Positions 1 to 12,800 of a stretch of 64,000 nucleotides of DNA are shown piece by piece. The notes under the pieces were generated by a model. It saw only the letters and a list, made by a program, of their open reading frames with translations. It made no database searches and was not told the origin of the DNA. The number at the start of each line of letters is the position of its first letter. The stretch's first letter is position 1. The stretch is taken from NCBI GenBank assembly GCA_037013685.1, contig CM072892.1:19845501-19909500 (forward strand), given 5' to 3'. A program made the position numbers and the translations under genes. Origin of the DNA: Acridotheres tristis. Lineage: Eukaryota > Chordata > Aves > Passeriformes > Sturnidae.

Positions 1-3000
1 GCATACAAGAAGGTGCCACTGCAGAAGCTTCCCCAGCAAATGGTTTGGCCTGCAGGGACCTTCCCCAGGGTGTCTGCACAGCTCTGTCATGCACACAATA
101 TGCAGTGCTCCCTGCTATTCCAGTTTGGACAGTTTACTTTGACAGTAATGCCCCTACCATTGAGTAATTAACCATTGTCCCACTCTGGGGGAGCTGGTAA
201 ATATGAATTTTGGTGTATAATGCTACACATTTTTTAACAACCTGTATGCTTTGTAACTGGACATTTGTGTCAGATTAAAAGATGATCTCATGGAAGCCAT
301 GTAATAACGTTGGTGTTGATTATTTGTTGCCCTCTACCATGAGGTGCAACCAGTCCTGCTTCCTGCAGTTGATATCAGACTTGGCCCTGTCTCCCTGTTG
401 TGGCTTCCTCAGCAAAATACTAAGTGTAATAAAATACGAGTCATTTGCTGCTTCCATATGCAAGAGGGGCCTGCACCACTCACACCATGTTCCTCTGCAT
501 CCCTTATAAGATTGCACCTTGATAGATGGTGTCTTGGATTTCTCTTTTGGAGTGCACAAGGTTGCCTGCTGTCTCACAGGCACTATCATCGGGGTACTAC
601 CAGAGAGTACCACTTATTAGTGTGTGTTAGTAAAAACAAAACCATCCAAAACCTCAATAAAACCAAACAACAAAAAGTGAAGGATTTTCTCATACCCTCT
701 GTTCTACATCATTGTAGTGTACTATGCATTCTTATGTTTTGACAGCTAAACAAGTACAATTAGACACAAATGCATTAGACATTACCATTGCAAACATATT
801 CTTTTGTACTGTGTATGAATTTGACTTGTCAGAAACTTTGTTTCTACTTCAGATAATATTTTTTGTAATAATATAAAAAATACTGGCTACCTTTAAATTC
901 AATCTTTGCACGAGCTTTTATTTTCTTTTTTTTTTTTCCTAGAGCTGTTTTTTCATTCCCTTGAAACAGGAGCAGCCATGCTAAAGGAATAGAACCATCG
1001 TGTCTAATAGGCCTATATTTAGGCTGTCCAAAATAGAGAGTGACAACAAACATGATATTTGTGGGTTGCCCTGAAGGACTGCAGTGTCCTGGCATCACAT
1101 TAAGTTGCATTTGACTCTTCAGACACTGGAAATGAGGACAGACTGGTCAGATCATCGAAAGAATTTTCTGCTAGGGCAAGCATGTTCCCTGTGATATCTC
1201 TTCCAGAGTACTGGGTTTTGTCTGGCTTTAAATAATCAAGCAGGGTTTCCTTAAACTGGGGGACAGCTTCACATTTCAATATTGCCTTTATCTATAACAA
1301 TCAAGGATCTCCTTTGTAACAAAAATCTCTTTTTAAACTCTTTTCATAGGAAGAGTGCTACTGATACAGATTAGAAGTTATAAAAGATGTCACAGAAATA
1401 CAATTATAGAGAAATTATTTATATGTAAATAGTTGTTAGCTATATGGAAATAGAGAGAAGGCTTGAACAGAAGATGACTTTCTTGCTCAATGTTCTTAAT
1501 TACCCATTTGAGCCAACATTCAGCACAAGAAAACTTTGCTTTCATTCAGGGCTGCATCACTTCCTCAATAGTCCTTGTCTTCCTGATGCTTTCACAGTTG
1601 GATTCTGTGTTTTTCTCTCACTCTGAATCTGTTCTCCCGTTCTGTGCATACTCACAGCTCAGGCAGCTCAATGCCCATCCTCTGCAGGCATACAGCTTCC
1701 AGTGAAGCATCTCTCTACAGAATTCAGTTCCTCCCTTGTCTTGAATGTGGCTAGTGTTGGAGGGCTTGACTTCTTTCTTTCTTGGAGGTTTGTTGTTTTG
1801 TTTTGGGTTTTTTTTGTTTGTTTGTTTGTTTGGGGTTTCTTTTTTCCCCTTCCCCCAGCTGTCTTAGTCAAAATGAGAGTTTAACTGATACTGACTGATA
1901 ATTGTATCTACCGTTTCCACTGAAGGTGTTTTTACCCATCTTCTAGCATTTAACTTATTTTTAATCAGACAATAAAGCCCTGATTTCATTTGTGCAGTGG
2001 AAACTTGAGGCACAGAAAGAATTCTGCTGGCTCTCCTTTTACTGATGGAAGCAGGATCAGTTTTTGAGTTGTACAGTGAATACTTGAAATGCAGTAATTT
2101 GTTGCAATGCATATAAGCAGTGCTGGAAAGTTAGTATCTGCCAGAATAGATTGGCATTTCATACAGGCCAGGTTGTGTGGTTTCTAAAAGAGCATTTATC
2201 ATCCAGCATGATATTCCAGTAAATTCATTACTTACTTACTCTCTTCCCTGTTTCTTCTGTCTTTAGTCCCAGTACAGAAGAAGGACAGATAGATAGGATT
2301 TTATGATCTGTGTTCACTTCTTGATGGCTTTCTTCAGTGATGTCAGGCTGTGATGACAGTAGTTGATTCTACAGTGATTAATTGTCGAACATTGTGCTTT
2401 TTGTGTTAATAGTGAGATAATTTAAAAAACCCACTTTGATAATCATCACAAGAGCAAATAAAGTACAGGAGCTCTTGGAGGGTTTGGTAAATGGTATGTA
2501 TCTGGCTACCTTGTTAGTGCAGAATTTAAATGAGAACATACGGAAGCATCAATATCAGATATGCAAACTATGTCACTCAGTGGGAATTTTCTTTTGAAAC
2601 ACACGTTCCTTGTATGACTCACTTTTTGAGGTTTGAAAGAAGAAATCAATTCTTAAACACAATTCCCTCCACATAATGTGGATTGGAGCATCAGTTTTAT
2701 AGTATTGTGTTGTGCAATAGTTTTGGCTACTGCAAATTCACCATCAGAAGAGAAGCAGAGGAGTATCTGTGACACACATAATGGGCAGGTGTTGAAGTCT
2801 GGGATCCGAGTGCTGCTTTGGATTTCTGCCCTGTGGAGGCCTTGAGAAAACAAGGGAGAGTAGTAAAGACCCTGTACCCACCATCTCCTAAGGGGATGTT
2901 TGGAACCTCTCCTCCCTTACTGCATTTAGATTTCCTATTGCCTTCTATGATTACCAACAGAATTTTGCTGAACAAAGTAAAACCTGATCTGAACTATTCT

Positions 3001-6000
3001 AGTTTTCTGGAAGAAAAACTTTAAATTAGTGGTTTTTTCTTCTATTTTTTGTCCTGTTTGTACAATACTGACTGGGTGAAAAAAAGTGCCAGATTTTAGA
3101 GATGCAAATGTTCTGCTAAACAAATTGACACATTGCCTCTGTGATCTTATCCCAGTCTAGTTTTATTGCATTGTTGCTCTATATGGTAAGAGAAGCATTT
3201 GACTGATTGTTGCCTCAGATTCTAGTTTGAGTTGAAAGGTTGGCAGTTTGGGAAGTTGTCCTTCAAGTTCCTGTGCAATTACATGGCTTCAGTTACACTT
3301 TGAATGAATCATGTCCCCAGAGTGAGCTATACTGAAAGTCCTGAGATGTAGAACTTCTGTTTTCCTGATGTGATTGGTGATGTGAGCTATCACTGTCAAA
3401 CATTTTGTCTCACATCTCCTCTCTTGGTTTTTGCCTGCTGTCTATTACTTCTAATAGTAAAAATAAGTAAATAAAAATTCATGTTTTGTTTTGCACTGTT
3501 GATTTTCTACAGTGTCTTTCTACATTTCTCGAGTTTTTAGGAGTACAAGTAATAGAAGAGGCTGTACAATTTTCCTCCAACATCAGACTTTGTCTCTCAT
3601 TATGAGGCATCCAGAATCCATGAAGTATTTCTGAGGCATGGCCTTGACAGGAGAGACATTATTGCCTTCTGAACTGCCTAAATATGATGGTATTGCCTGC
3701 AGGAGAGCTATTTAGGTGAGTTCTCTCTGTGGAAAACAGAGGAGCTTCTGTGGCAGCTGTTGACCTTCCAGATACTCACCTTGATGCAAATATTCCTGAG
3801 GGAGATGCTTATGACTTTGTTACCAATGCATCTTGTACAGACTCTCTTCTCTTACTGTCACTGAATTGCGAGCTTCCAGGAAAGCTGGGATGTGTGTTTG
3901 TGGCCTATGGTTTTATGTGTCCTGGTTGTGCTGGAGAAAATAAGGTCATTACAGGTCACCTCAGCTTTAACGCTGCTTCTGCCAGGGCCTTGCAGTGTGG
4001 ATTTAGGCAGATCACTTTGTATCTATTGGAATAATTAGGAGTGGTCATTAGTGTGGCTGCCCTGGGTCCTGGGCTCAGGCAGACCCCCAGTCTGCTTTTC
4101 TGTCATTCAGTGTGCCAGATGGCTCTAGTCACCTTCAGTGCCACACTCCACCTTCACTCCATCTCTGTCTAAAATCACCTGGAGACAGCACTAATGCCCT
4201 ACCTTGTAGTGGCACAAGGTGGATTTGCTGTGGCTCTGCAGACACAGCACTGCCAAGGCTTTTGTTACCATTCACTTAGGGAAATCCTTAATGGGAAAAG
4301 CCATCCTTTCTCCCCTAGTGGCTGCAGGAGTTTCATAAGGCATGTCCATTTGTCTCCCTTTGGGCCCGAATTCTTCCTTTCATATTGAGAGCTTTTGTGT
4401 GGGTGTTCCATGCACGAAGTAGTGACTGAGCTTCTTAAGCTACATCTGAAGTCACGGAGCTCATATAAAAGCATTTATCAGAGTGAGTAAAACTGGCCTA
4501 AGATCTAAAACGGAGTTTTACCAGAGACTTTCTCAGAGCAATTTACAAGCTGTCAGAACTGCATACATGGAGAAATATTGTCAATATTACAAATACAATA
4601 ATCAACCAAATATAACTTTATTTCTGTCATCATCTAGGTCATTCATAAGGAAATCTTACCTCAGGCATTTAGGTAGAGGTTGGTAAAATGATTTTTTTTT
4701 AGTAAGAATGATATCCAAATCCACTTCTTTTATTTCATTGGGATTTTCAAGTTCATTGTTTTGTTTTCTTTCGTGTTGTTTAGCACTGTGTTTTGTTTAT
4801 GCTGTTGCACCTTGAAATACTTGGGACTTGGTTTTGATGCTGAAGAACAGAGTTCCAGTTTGGAGTTTGTTTGTTATTCAGATCATGATGTGCTGATGGT
4901 CAGTGTTTATTTACAGGTCAGACTGAGAGGAAAAACTATGAGCTCTCTCTCACTTGGAAATTTGCCCAAGGCAGCAATCACTCCTCAGTTCATGCTACTA
5001 GAATAGTTTCATCTGTACAGGTTTGCCAAACACATGGTCAAGATAAAATTACTTATTTTTCCTTGAGATTTCCTGGTGGGAGTGAAGCATGCTTGTTACA
5101 AGAAAAGCCCTGGTCAGAGTCTTTATTTTTCTTACTGTCCCCTTGGCTTGGTTTCTTTTCTCTTCTGTGTGGAATTTAATAGTTTGCCTAGTTGTTTTTC
5201 CACAATGGTCTCCTACAAAACCAAATGCAAACCACCATAACCAGTGAATATTTCAGTTTCTGGGATTGTAAGGGAATGTATAAGTAAGAAAAGCAGAATC
5301 ACTGTATGGATTACAGGATTTTTTTCAATTATGTTGCCATGTAAGGAATAGAGTCTATGTGCTTAGCACAAGCATGCTATTGATATATTTGGAAAACAAG
5401 AAAGTGAACAACTGAATTTTATTCTCAGTATTTTCATTCTGATTTTTTTCCTCCTGTTTTCCCATATAACTGTAACCTAGTAACTGTGTAGTGATTGGAA
5501 AACTGACTGCAGCCTGCATCATATGGATGTAACTTGAACCAATTGGAGAAATGACCCTTAGTGCTTAAAATTATTAACTGTGCTAAGCTGTTTCTACTAA
5601 GCAGAGTTGAAATCTCCTGAGAAACTGTTTGAGTTTTCTGTCCAAACACGAGTAATGAAATACTTCAAATGGTATGTTTACAAAAACACCATGCAATCAA
5701 TTACAGATATTTCTTAAATCCATTATAGATACTTCTGATACTTCTAAACCTCAGTAGTGCCACAAACATTTCTATTCATCAACATTACTACTATTGGTGT
5801 TTGTACTCACGTAGTGTATAAAGGTCCCACCTAAAGGAGGGCTCATTGTGCTGGGTGTCAGACTTCTGGCACAGGATAATTATGTGTGTCTTTCTCAAAT
5901 ACATGTTTTGGTTTACCAAGATAAAGGGAGAAGGACAATGATATTCCTTTTCATCTGTTGCTGGAGTGGTGCTGTACAAGAGGGCAGATGGGTAATCACA

Positions 6001-9000
6001 TCACAAGAAGGAAGGGCTGTAGACTGTGTATTTACATAGTTTTGAAATTAGAGGTTTCTAGTTATCAAAGTTTTGTCATTTTAGAATGAACCTTCATCAC
6101 TTTTAAAAAGGGCTTGTGTAATGTGTTTTATCAAAACATTGGGAGGACTAGAGACAAGGAGTTTTGTTCCAGCTCTATGATCTCTACCTTCTGGAGAACT
6201 GGAAATAACTGTCACCTACTTGTCACTCAGATTTGCATGCACCACTGTGAAACTGTAATGTGAAAAAGGGGCACTTGAAGCAGAAGTTTCACCTTCTTGG
6301 AAGGTTTTTTTGCCTCTTGGTCAAGTCACTGCCTTTGAATTGATGGTAAGGATAATTGGGATTGGTAGGTATAATATCTGCTTTACCTTGTATTTACTTT
6401 GTAGTGGTAGGAAATAAACAAACTTCTGATTCACTATTTTTTACCAAAAGTCTGATAAATTAGCTTACTTTTTTTAAAAAACAGATCAGCACCAAAAGAT
6501 TAGTGCACATAATAACACAAATCCAGAAGTAATGATCTAAACAATCCTGTTCATGTAGAGAGAAATAATGCTGGTGTGGCCTGGTAATATCTTGTTCCAA
6601 GAAATGTTTCCATCTGCTCTTGTGTGGGCTGTGCAGCATAAACTTTTGCTTTAATTGTAGCTCACTTGGAGTTTAAAGGATCCATTTGTTCATAGTACTG
6701 GTAGGCTCCAAAATTCATTCCTCTTCAAATAGCCAGAGATGTTTGAGAAGTCTGAAGAACAGAACACTCTGAAATTCACGTGTAGAGTACTCGCTGCAGT
6801 GTTTAAATAGTGGTGCTGACTGCTTTGTTACAGAGAGGATTCAGATTTACCCCAATTCAAATGTTCTTCTAGAGAGATTTACCTCTGTAGTAGTTCTGCA
6901 CATTGCAGCATTTGTGTTAACTCAATGCACAGTAGCACTGGTATTGTGCTGGCTGAGGCTCATTGGTTCACAGTGGCAGTGGCTCAGGTCTTTCTTGAAG
7001 AAGGATTTTGGAGAGTGAATGAGAGGTGAAAAATAATTTGTGGATGAAGTATTTTGTCCACATAGTTTGCACAGGTGTTAGCTATACATGATTCAAATTC
7101 TGTACAGGCATTTAGGCCAAGGGGTGGGATTGAGGCTTTTTTGTGAATGTTGAAATAATGCCAAATTCTTTTTCTTTCTTTTTTTAAAACCTAACATATG
7201 CATCCTCAAAAAGCCTCTATTCTGAATATCTTTGAAGTTATTACATACTCAGACTGCCTTTTCTCTCTTTTTCAGGCAGCTTGTCTGAAAGGGTGTGATA
7301 ACCCTGATAAGTCAACACAATCTCTCTTATTTAGCAAACTGAGAAGTCTCTAGAAAATTCCAGTCATGGGGAAGTTGTATAACCCTCAATGCACAGTATT
7401 CTGATGCTTTTTTGGGTTTATAGTGCTCACTATCAATTTTAAAGTGCTAGTTTGTCTGGTACTAAGTGGAATTTAAGAATTATGTTTGTGACATGGCAGT
7501 AGGGTACTACAGGAAATCCAACTTAAAATGTTGGTTTCATTCTCCCCCATATCTGTACTGCTGAAACAGTCCATTTACTTGCCTCCTTTCATATCTTTCT
7601 TCCCCTTGAAATTAAAAATAAAAAATAAAAATAAAAATGAGCTCTACTGCAGTCTCTGTGCATCAAGGGCAGGCTAAATTGTTTTCTTTTTTCATTTCCT
7701 GCCACTTCATGCTTCTGTCAGGACTTTTCCAGGAGAAAGGGCAGGTCAGTATACAGTTGTCTGGGAAAAGAAAACTTAGCTACAGATATTTAAACAAGCC
7801 CAAAACAAACAGCTTAATTGGTCACATGAGGGAAACAAGATGCCAAGGACATCCTCTCCTTCCCTCATATGGCATCCAAATGACTCTAAAACATCTGATT
7901 TTTTTTTTCCTCTTAGCTTGCTTCTATGTTTAGCTTTGTAAGTTTCTATTAACAGCACCCAAAATAGATGTTGTTCAAGGCAGGCAGGTGTACCTGCCCA
8001 CACTGCATGGAGACAGGGGTCCATGGCAGTGGAGGAAAAGGGGCTCAAGCACCACTGCTCCTCCTGCAGTAGGAAATTGGTTGTGTAACAATGGAAACGT
8101 GCAGGATGACTGCTCAGGGGGCCATAGGCTCTGGAAAGTCTATGGCAAGGGGATCAGTCTTAAGGCAATTGTACTTAACTATCAGGATTATCTCTAGGAA
8201 CCCTTTTTTTGTGTTTGCAGGAAACTGTCCATTTTGCATTTTATTCTGCTCAAAAAGATTAATCTTGAGACATTGAACATGAATTCTATCTAGTTGTCAG
8301 GCAGGTTTGTGACTTCAAAACTTTTGAAGTTTTCAACTCTTTCTTGATTGCTGATCTGCCTTCAGCAGACAAAGGACTATGTGGCCCTGAGGAGAATAAT
8401 AATATTGGAAGCTACTTGATGGTCTGTCTCCTTCAGAAATTTTTAAAGATGGAATGCATTTAAATATGTCTGCTCTTTAGGCCCAAATTTTATATAATTA
8501 ATATAGGGTAAAGAGAAGTCTTGGTGAAGTATCTGTTCTTGTACACTAACATGAAGTTTCACCCTGAAAAGCCCTTTAGTTAGGTGAGAGACAGGAGGCC
8601 AAGAAACACTGTTCAAAGCTCTTTCAAATAGTCAGGTCTGAGTTTCAGTATTTTCAAGTACTTCAATACCATGGCAACAAGAGCTTCAATGCTTGAATAA
8701 TTGGGGACAGAATTAGCATATTTCCCTAGGAAGTCTTCCGAGAGTTTTGAAGTGGTTTGCAAAACTGAGGTAGTCATGGGTGCTTGTTAGAAAGAATTTC
8801 TCTGCCTGGACCTGACTCTCCCAGTTACTAGCTAACAACCAGAGCACTTTCCAGTGCTTCATTCCATCTAGCAGATTCACAGATCTGTGTGGGGTGCATA
8901 CCATTGGAGGGCCTACTAAATTCAGTTTCCACATCTGGGAAAATATTTGCTGAGCTACAGCAAAATCATGCTAAACTCTGGACAAGGTCTAAGATGATTT

Positions 9001-9594
9001 TTAAAATCAAATTGTGAAGTTCCAGTCAAGCAGCAGAGTGGAAAGTGCAGCTAGATGAGAGGGCAGCTGTCTATACCCAGACCATGATAAGAGTCATTGG
9101 CCACTCATCCTCATTCCAGAATCAGCTATATAAATGTTATTGATAATGAAATGTGCAATTTATTGCTTGCTCTGGAGAGGGATTAGACATTGTAAGCAGC
9201 AAGGTGGGCAAAAGACATGTTGACAGCTTGGAGTGGGGGTTAAGTTACATCATAATCAAAATTTGCTAAACCTGGGAGAATAACCTCATCTGCTCTTGCT
9301 GGGATTATGAGAGGCATGGCTCCTCGAGTAAGGACCAAAATATTGGTTTTGGTGATGATTTGTTTTAACATGAAGGTATTTCAAGACCCTCAGTTGCTTT
9401 ATAAGAAGGAGTTGCTCATGGAACCCTTCTCTAGACACAGGTGACATTCCTGTTTCAAAGGTGATAGTGCTTTGACAGTACTGTGACTGTGGTACATAAA
9501 TTGCTTTAACATTCTATATTATAAAAAATGGTGGCACTAGTTTCTTCCATTTAATTTTCTAAAAGGCAAATCTACTTCTTTCTTGTCTTTACAG
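1..9594. other. 5' flank or 5' non-coding intron of STON2; no gene recognised
   Basis: No open reading frame here exceeds about 130 codons and none resembles a protein family I know. The stretch is AT-rich and CpG-poor, so I see no candidate CpG-island promoter, and the main STON2 promoter is probably left of the window. It ends in a pyrimidine tract and CAG at 9592-9594, a good splice acceptor, so at least its right end is likely to be intron. Low-complexity pieces include a T/G-rich run at about 1795-1850 and an A-rich run at about 7612-7637. In other vertebrates the gene upstream of STON2 in the same orientation is SEL1L, so the first few hundred bases could be its 3' end, but I cannot show this from the sequence. 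Confidence 0.5.
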
Positions 9595-9803
9595 CAGTTG
9601 AAAAGAAAATGTGAAGGAGATGTTTCCCTCTATTGGCTCATCTTCACTGTACCTCTCCCATTCTGCATCCTCCTCTTTATGATCCTCAAGTGAAGATGAG
9701 TGACCTGCTGCCAATATGACATCTCTGACAAGTGTCATTGCCTCCCACCAGTCCGAGTGGGTGTCCTTCACTGATGAGCTGCTCCTCCCTGTTCACCCAC
9801 GAG
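9595..9803 (+). CDS. STON2: STON2 first coding exon with 5' leader (coding part 9716-9803)
   Basis: A pyrimidine-rich tract ending ctttacag (AG at 9593-9594) gives the probable exon start at 9595. The ATG at 9716 has A at -3, and an in-frame TGA at 9701-9703 shows that this reading frame cannot start further upstream in the exon. It encodes residues 1-29 plus the first base of codon 30, ending CGAG|gtaacc in phase 1. The peptide resembles the mammalian stonin-2 N-terminus around the first WVxF motif (SEWVSF, residues 13-18). The 5' boundary is inferred from splice signals only. A transcript could start inside the preceding intron instead. Confidence 0.9.
9609..9719 (+). promoter_or_regulatory. 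Cluster of four upstream ORFs in the STON2 leader
   Basis: Within the leader of the first coding exon every ATG before 9716 opens a short ORF ended by TGA: 9609-9614 (ATG directly followed by TGA), 9620-9682 (20 codons), 9679-9693 (4 codons) and 9696-9719 (7 codons). The second and third share an ATGA overlap at 9679-9682. The fourth ends with TGA overlapping the main start as ATGA at 9716-9719. Upstream ORFs commonly lower translation of the main ORF, and overlaps of this sort can support reinitiation. That role is an inference here, as is the 5' limit of the exon. Confidence 0.55.
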
Positions 9804-12800
9804 GTAACCTCTCTGATTTTCTTTGAAACTGGTGAGACTTTGTTTGATTTAGACAACTACTGTCATATATCCAGCATGGGAGAGCTTGCCTTCTACATGG
9901 AAGCAGTTTGTGCAGAGATTGAATGATCTCCTGATACTCCTGTGTAATAGGAGAATTAGGGCCAAAAAGGCAAATTACTCTCCTTGTGTGATGTTATGTA
10001 TATCTACTACAGGTTTTGGATCTGTCCTTCAAAATTCAAGACAGTATCCAACCAACCATGGAGGAAATCTCACCTGTTATAATCAAGTGCAAGACTGTCC
10101 AGTGTTAATCCAAAAACTGCATTAAGTGAAGGAAAATCTCCTACATTTAATGGCAAATCTTAAATGTTTCAATAAGAAACAATGAAATAATGTTCAATCC
10201 TGTAAATCTTTCTATATTGTCTCTATTTTAGGTAGCACTGAAGCTCCTCCGGTGAAATGTTTTCATTCCTCAGACACATCCTCAGAAGAGAACCACAAAG
10301 CAAATGGAGAATTTCAAGACCTTTTCTGCACAGAGCTGGAAGAGGCAGCTGAGCAGCCCAAGGTGGATTCTGCTGTGCTTGGTAACCATGTTTGTCCCAG
10401 CACTGATCTGTCATCATCCATCAGTGCTTGGGTTCAGTTTGAAGATGCTCCATGGGCCAGTGCTTCATCAACCCACCCACAAACAGGTGAGGCAAAAGCA
10501 ATGAAAAGGTCTGTTCCAGTAAGATAACAAAGTACAGTAAGAGCATACAGGATTTTTGCCTTGCTCTTTGGCTTCTCAAAGTTTTAACTTTGAGTAGTTT
10601 TCACTATATTTTAACATGATTAATGTTATCAGAGTTTCAAAAAGGGCTCACGCTATCCTTCTGGATTGAACAAGAAATATTTCCTTTCTGTAAAGAAAAG
10701 GAAAGCCTTTTGTGATTCACTCCACCTGTGTCTTGACTAAGTCTTGGAGACTGCCAAAATGCATGCATGGGGAAAGAGCATAGAGGTGTTTTCAGTAGTG
10801 ACATTTCTTTCAAAGAGGTATGAGCAGCCACTGAAAAAGTCTAAAGCCGTATTTGCCCCTGTAATCTGGGATTGAGGGAATGGTAATCACCTCTGTGATT
10901 ATAGCCTTTACCTGATCATAGTTCTCGTATGTTTTTTGCCAGCAGTTCACTGATACCAACAGCTAGTGTGCCAGTGCTCATCAGTACTTCCTGCTGTCTT
11001 CTGATGCTATGATTAAGCAGCTGGAGAATTACAAAGAGAACAGAAGTTTACCTTAATTCCAGCACTACATGCACTTTTCTTCAAATAGAGCAGTTCTTTC
11101 TGACATATTTTAAACATGCATGCAAATCCTCTGGCTTGCCTCATCAGCTTATGGTAACTGATGTGGCTATATGAGCTTCTAGCTTTTCTGCATGAACAGA
11201 CTTCTCTCCTTCCTTGCAGGAAGTTGTGGAGTAATTGCCCAAGAAAACAATAGTTTACTTTTTCATGTTTAAATTGAGATTCTCCCTTATCAATTCCACT
11301 TTATGAATGCTATTTATTAAAGCAGTTTAAAGAGTTATAGCTTTCCTCTGCTCACTGAGTCCATCAAATATTCCCTGTAACATGAATAATACTTCTGTCA
11401 GGAAATTTGGACTGTCACCTTTGGATTGAGTCTTGGATAAACCCCATCTGGTTTTTCATCTGCTCTTTTGATGCGTGCTACAGACTAGTCCTTTTGAGAC
11501 AGTGTGGGGTTAGACCTTTGTGCAGAAGTAGGGGAATCTTCAGGCTAAAAGAGATTTCTCTGACCTTCTTTATATTTATTTGTTGGTTCTTAGTTGTAAA
11601 TAGTTACTTTTCTTTGTGATGTGGAGAGAAGGAGAAGAGCACCCATGAAGTGTAAATATGTAAAACTGATGTGCTCTACTTCTCTCTAGTTTCATGGTTA
11701 TGTGATCCTTATGCTTACTCATACAGCCACATACTTTTTCAACGGAGCTGTTGGTTGCTCTGACTTGGTATTTCCTTCCTAATGTTGTTATCTCCTTGTT
11801 AACTGAAAAACTTGTAAATGCATCTTCTTAGTAGAAAAATAAAAATCTTTGCTGAACCTTAATAAAGCTAATCATAAGAAAAAGACTTCCATAAAACAAA
11901 TTTTATCATATATTGCTTGATGTCCTACCCTTAGAGGGACGTGGCCCAGTCTTAAGGTATGTGCTTAGCAAAAGCACTGGCTGTTGGTGTGTGTTTTCAG
12001 TCACAGGGGACACTAGTCTGTAGGCAGAGGTCTAGGATATGCAGATAAGGAGAGTAGAGTAGACTTTCTGAAAGCATTGCAGTTTTGAAGAAGGCACTCA
12101 TTTGTGCCCCTGTAGAGGCTTGTCCTGTGTGATCCATGTCACTGAGGGAGTATATTGACACACTAACTTTGGCATCTGACTGAGAGTCACGGAGGAGGGT
12201 GGTTCCCTAAAAGACCAGGATGTACTCCATGTAATTCTTGCGTGGGAAGCTATTTATTCTGTATACGAACCCTAAGGAGGTGTTTCCTAAGGGTATTTTA
12301 AAATCCTTACTTAGGAGTTGGCCCTACTCATTTTCTGTACCCTGCATAATAAAAGACCAGACCAGTGCATCTGACAGCCTGTAAAGCAAAACAGAAATGA
12401 CAGCTCTTTGTTTCTGGCCCTTTACTTTGAGGGACATTTGACAGCAAGAGGTAGGATAAACTTCAGCCTAGTTGTTCTCCATTATTGTGCAGATCACGAT
12501 TTTTTTCTATGGGTGTACGCTGACGCCCTCAATGGAAAGCCCCTGGTGACAGCAATTATTCATTTCCAGTAGCAAACATTCTGCATAAGAACAATAGCAA
12601 ATACCCAGACAGAGGGAGGGAAGAGTATAAAGGCCAAGTACAAACAGAAGGATTGGGGTGAGAAGGATGGACACATTTGAAATCTGTTTCCTGTGCAGGC
12701 AGCTGTGAAGAGCAATGTCCTGGAGGCTCAGCACCCCTGGCCGCATTCCTGTCAGGGGTCCAGCACTGTTAGGAAATCGTCTGTCTGTCTGTCTCTGCTT

